Origin: Limnoglobus sp043780595 | Lineage (GTDB): Bacteria; Planctomycetota; Planctomycetia; Gemmatales; Gemmataceae | Reading direction: 5' to 3' | NCBI GenBank assembly: GCA_043780595.1 | Contig: JAYWCL010000294.1 | Coordinates: 1-8,408, forward strand | Length of the DNA: 8,408 nucleotides | Shown here: piece by piece, positions 6,400 through 8,408 of the stretch | How positions within the stretch are numbered: position 1 is the stretch's first letter | Layout: the number at the start of each line of letters is the position of its first letter | Notes under the pieces: model-generated | What the model saw: only the letters and a program-made list of their open reading frames with translations | Databases searched by the model: none | Told to the model about the DNA's origin: nothing | Position numbers and translations under genes: made by a program

Positions 6400-7536
6400 C
6401 TAAATCGCCTTCGCCAGGCTCGTTTGGAAGGCGGCGACGCCGGCACCGGGGGTCATGGCGTAGCCGCTTTCGATCAGCACGAGTTCTAGCGCGGAGATTG
6501 CGCCGAGGACATCGAAGGCATCGGTGTAGCCCATGTGGCTGAGCCGCCAGATCTTGCCCTTCATGTTGTCTTGGCCGTCGGCGAACTTGAATCCGTACTT
6601 CTTTTCCATCATTTTCAACGTGGCGCTGCCGTCGATGTTGGCGGGTACCGTAATCACAGTGAGGCCGTTATTCGGGCGCTCGGCAAACAGTTCCAGCCCC
6701 ATCGCGGCAACCGCGGCGCGGCACGCGGTCGCCATCTTCGCGTGACGTGCCCACAAGTTCTCGATGCCTTCCGTGCGGATTTTCTTCAAGCTCACCCGCT
6801 GCGCTTTAATCAGCGTGTTCGCCGGGGTGAACGGCGTGTCGCTCTCGGCGATGCTCTTCTTGTAGCGGCGCAAGTCCAGGTAAAAGTTGCGGACCGGCGT
6901 GGCGTCGATGACTTTCCACGCCTTTTCGCTGACGCTGACGAACGCCAGACCGGGTGGCAGCATCAGCGCCTTTTGCGAACCGGTGACGCAAATGTCGATC
7001 TTCCAATCGTCGGTGCGGCACTCCATCGCGCCGAGGCCGCTGATGGCATCGACTAACAGCAGGGCATCGGTTTTGGCAACGAGTTCGCCGAACGCGGCGA
7101 TGTCGTGGCCGACGCCGGTCGAGGTTTCGCTGAGCGTGGAAAGCACGATCTTCGCGTCGGGGTTGGCCCGCAGCGCGATGTCGAGCATCTGCGGCGTGAC
7201 GGCTTTGCCGTAAGGCACTTCGACGGAAATGATATTCGCCCCGTTCGCCTTCAACACGCCGCGCCATCGCTCGCCCCAACGGCCTGCCGTGAGCAAGATC
7301 GCCTTGTCGCCGGGCGCGCTCGAACAAGCCACGGCAGCATCCATCCCGCCGGTGCCCGAACTCGTCAGCGTCAGCACTGTGTTCTTGGTCTGGAAGACGT
7401 ATTTGAGGTCTTCGGTAACTTCGCCGAGGATCGCTTTCGCTTCGGCCGTACGGTGGTACGTCACCGGTTTGGCGAGTTCGAGCAGGGTTTCCTCGGGCAC
7501 GGGGGTCGGGCCGGGGGTGAAGAGTCGCGCTTTCAT
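6400..7536 (-). CDS. Class V aminotransferase, alanine-glyoxylate/serine-pyruvate type
   Basis: This is a PLP-dependent fold-type I aminotransferase of class V, cytosolic, moving amino groups between small amino acids and glyoxylate or pyruvate. The 378 residues are the usual length. The N-terminus MKARLFTPGPTPVP has the family FTPGPTPVP signature. SSGTGG (59-64) binds the cofactor phosphate. ETSTG (137-141) and D163 in LVDAISGLGAME hold the pyridine ring. K189 in TGSQKALMLPPGLAF forms the Schiff base, and R331 in IWRLSHMGY should bind the substrate carboxylate. The family also includes phosphoserine-type and purine-catabolic enzymes, and no neighbouring serA, gcv or purine gene narrows the substrate. 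The ATG at 7536 has AGGA about 9 nt upstream. It is divergent from the sulfite-oxidase-like gene with a 146-nt spacer. The stop TAG is followed in frame by a further open stretch. Confidence 0.94.
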   Translation of the reverse strand: MKARLFTPGPTPVPEETLLELAKPVTYHRTAEAKAILGEVTEDLKYVFQTKNTVLTLTSSGTGGMDAAVACSSAPGDKAILLTAGRWGERWRGVLKANGANIISVEVPYGKAVTPQMLDIALRANPDAKIVLSTLSETSTGVGHDIAAFGELVAKTDALLLVDAISGLGAMECRTDDWKIDICVTGSQKALMLPPGLAFVSVSEKAWKVIDATPVRNFYLDLRRYKKSIAESDTPFTPANTLIKAQRVSLKKIRTEGIENLWARHAKMATACRAAVAAMGLELFAERPNNGLTVITVPANIDGSATLKMMEKKYGFKFADGQDNMKGKIWRLSHMGYTDAFDVLGAISALELVLIESGYAMTPGAGVAAFQTSLAKAI

Positions 7537-7583
7537 CGGAGACGGTCCTATCGGGAAACAGCGGGAATAGTCGCTATTAAATT

Positions 7584-7638
7584 ACGAGAGTGGCGATGCG
7601 TTGCGAGGGTTCGCACACTCGTGGTGTAACCGCGAGTG
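7584..7638. promoter_or_regulatory. Set of overlapping dyads in the divergent spacer
   Basis: ACGAGAGTG (7584-7592) pairs with CACACTCGT (7614-7622) with one mismatch. CACTCG (7616-7621) can instead pair with CGAGTG (7633-7638). TGCGA and TCGCA (7602-7606, 7611-7615) enclose a GGGT loop. These pairings exclude each other, and the last also competes with the 16-bp palindrome. An AT-rich patch at 7574-7588 may carry promoter elements for either gene, but no good -35/-10 pair is recognisable. The arms are short, so chance is a serious alternative. Confidence 0.25.
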
Positions 7639-7650
7639 CCAATTGGCACT
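7635..7650. promoter_or_regulatory. Perfect 16-bp palindrome, candidate operator
   Basis: AGTGCCAATTGGCACT is a perfect uninterrupted palindrome in the spacer between two divergent genes. It ends 21 nt before the Shine-Dalgarno and 32 nt before the start codon of the sulfite-oxidase-like gene. The length and symmetry suit a dimeric regulator binding near a transcription start. No regulator gene is in the window to pair with it. Confidence 0.45.
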
Positions 7651-7671
7651 AAACTGACGACGCCCCGCCAT

Positions 7672-7676
7672 GGAGG
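7672..7676 (+). promoter_or_regulatory. Strong Shine-Dalgarno GGAGG
   Basis: GGAGG stands 6 nt before the ATG at 7683. It selects this ATG over the out-of-frame ATGs at 7670 and 7678, and is the strongest ribosome-binding site in the window. Confidence 0.7.
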
Positions 7677-7682
7677 AATGCG

Positions 7683-8306
7683 ATGGAACCCGATGGAATC
7701 GTGATCTCAAGCGACACCGTGCGCGAGGATCGCTTGCCGCCCGGACAGTCGCGGACGGTGAAATGGCCGGTTTTGCACGAAGGTCCAGAACCGACCTTCG
7801 ACCCCACCACATGGGATTTTGCGATCTTCCCGAAGCCACTCGTGGAAATGCCCGTTCGGTTCACGTGGCCGGAGTTCTGTGCGTTGCCACGGGTGAAAGT
7901 CTTCGCCGACATGCACTGCGTCACGCGCTGGAGCAAGCTCGACAACCTCTGGGAAGGCGTCGCCACCCGCGAACTCCGCAACCATTGCACGATCGCCCCC
8001 GAAGCCCAATTCGCGATGGTCCACTGCGAATATGGCTACACGACGAACCTGCCGATCGACGATTTTTTCGCCGAAGACGCGCTGTTCGCGATGAAACACG
8101 ACGGCCAAGATTTGCCGCTCGATCACGGTTACCCGTTACGGCTGGTGATTCCGAAACTCTATGCGTGGAAGAGCGCGAAGTGGGTACGCGGTATCGAATT
8201 CATGACCGACGACCGCCCCGGATACTGGGAACGCCCCGAAAACGGCCAGTACCACATGCGAGGCAACCCGTGGACGGAGAGCCGATTCGCGGGTAAGACT
8301 TCGTAA
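7683..8306 (+). CDS. Sulfite-oxidase-like molybdopterin oxidoreductase
   Basis: This 207-residue protein looks like a single oxidoreductase molybdopterin-binding domain of the sulfite oxidase superfamily (COG2041, YuiH-like short form). The key segment is VFADMHCVTRWSKLDNLWEGV (73-93). C79 in HCVTRWS sits where the family's molybdenum-ligand cysteine lies, followed by R82 and W83. Further family-like segments are CEYGYTTNLPIDDF (115-128), DHGYPLRLVIPKLYAWKSAKWVRGIEF (147-173) and the late GYWERPENGQY with Tyr and Trp. The enzyme would carry Moco and oxidise or reduce a small substrate, which the sequence does not identify. There is no Tat or Sec signal, unlike MsrP, and no heme domain, so a cytosolic location with an unknown electron partner is inferred. 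It is divergent from the aminotransferase, and its stop lies 18 nt from a convergent gene end. Confidence 0.9.
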   Translation: MEPDGIVISSDTVREDRLPPGQSRTVKWPVLHEGPEPTFDPTTWDFAIFPKPLVEMPVRFTWPEFCALPRVKVFADMHCVTRWSKLDNLWEGVATRELRNHCTIAPEAQFAMVHCEYGYTTNLPIDDFFAEDALFAMKHDGQDLPLDHGYPLRLVIPKLYAWKSAKWVRGIEFMTDDRPGYWERPENGQYHMRGNPWTESRFAGKTS

Positions 8307-8324
8307 CCTCCCATTAGCATCAAG

Positions 8325-8408
8325 TTAAGCGTTTGCGGGCGTTTCCACTCTGTAGTTGAGCTTGCTCGGATCGGCCAGTAACTCGAAGGTACTAGCAGAC
8401 TTACGCTT
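8325..8408 (-). CDS. C-terminal end of an unidentified protein
   Basis: On the minus strand the frame is open from the window edge to TAA at 8327-8325, giving 27 residues that include STFELLADPSKLNYRVETP. The composition is protein-like and GC-poor stops are absent, but the piece is short and could be chance. It is convergent with the sulfite-oxidase-like gene. The 18-nt gap (8307-8324) contains no terminator hairpin. The family cannot be named. Confidence 0.5.
   Translation of the reverse strand, partial: KRKSASTFELLADPSKLNYRVETPANA

Noticed and set aside
6162..6446. In-frame upstream extension of the 288-residue membrane protein by 95 codons
   Set aside because: It is Arg/Lys/Ser-rich without domain character, overlaps the aminotransferase end and contains the terminator hairpin.
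7644..7658. Sigma-54-like promoter, TGGCAC within the palindrome
   Set aside because: The -24-like half is present but the -12 GC is replaced by AC, and TGGCAC is explained by the palindrome.

Overview
The window reads as ordinary chromosomal DNA of a moderately high-G+C bacterium. Shine-Dalgarno signals are present at some genes and absent at others. The protein mix is a stand-alone ilvN followed by small unknown genes, a PepF-type peptidase, a large membrane M48 peptidase, a class V aminotransferase and a sulfite-oxidase-like protein. Together with the codon style this suggests a planctomycete, probably a Gemmata relative, but that is an impression from memory and not a computed assignment. 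There are no rRNA or tRNA genes, CRISPR arrays, insertion sequences or phage genes.

Left part (1-1339, minus strand): a three-gene run reads leftward. It starts with ilvN (regulatory subunit of acetolactate synthase). Next is a 99-residue unknown protein whose GTG start overlaps the ilvN stop (GTGA). Last is an unknown protein that runs off the left edge. It has no complete ORF inside the window, but 168 codons are open from position 506 down to 1.

Centre (1480-5291, plus strand): divergent from ilvN lie a four-helix membrane protein, a 599-residue M3-family oligoendopeptidase F-like enzyme and, 23 bases later, a multi-spanning M48 metallopeptidase (HELGH). The last two look like an operon of two zinc peptidases. 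The M48 gene ends only 3 bases from the stop of a convergent minus-strand gene for a 9-10-helix membrane protein (5295-6161).

Right part (6162-8408): a minus-strand class V aminotransferase (PLP lysine K189) is followed, in the same frame after its TAG, by a 52-codon open stretch. That stretch ends in a heptad-like helix, and a strong intrinsic terminator lies beyond it. The terminator sits only 20 nt in front of the start codon of the downstream membrane-protein gene, which raises the question of readthrough or attenuation. Divergent from the aminotransferase is a cytosolic sulfite-oxidase-like molybdopterin protein with a strong Shine-Dalgarno. A perfect 16-bp palindrome lies in the space between them. 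The last 84 bases hold the C-terminal end of another minus-strand gene.

I found no clear multi-gene novel system. The most interesting points are the open frame after the aminotransferase stop, the terminator so close to the next gene, the dyads in the 7537-7682 spacer, and a hairpin that could cover the ilvN ribosome-binding site.
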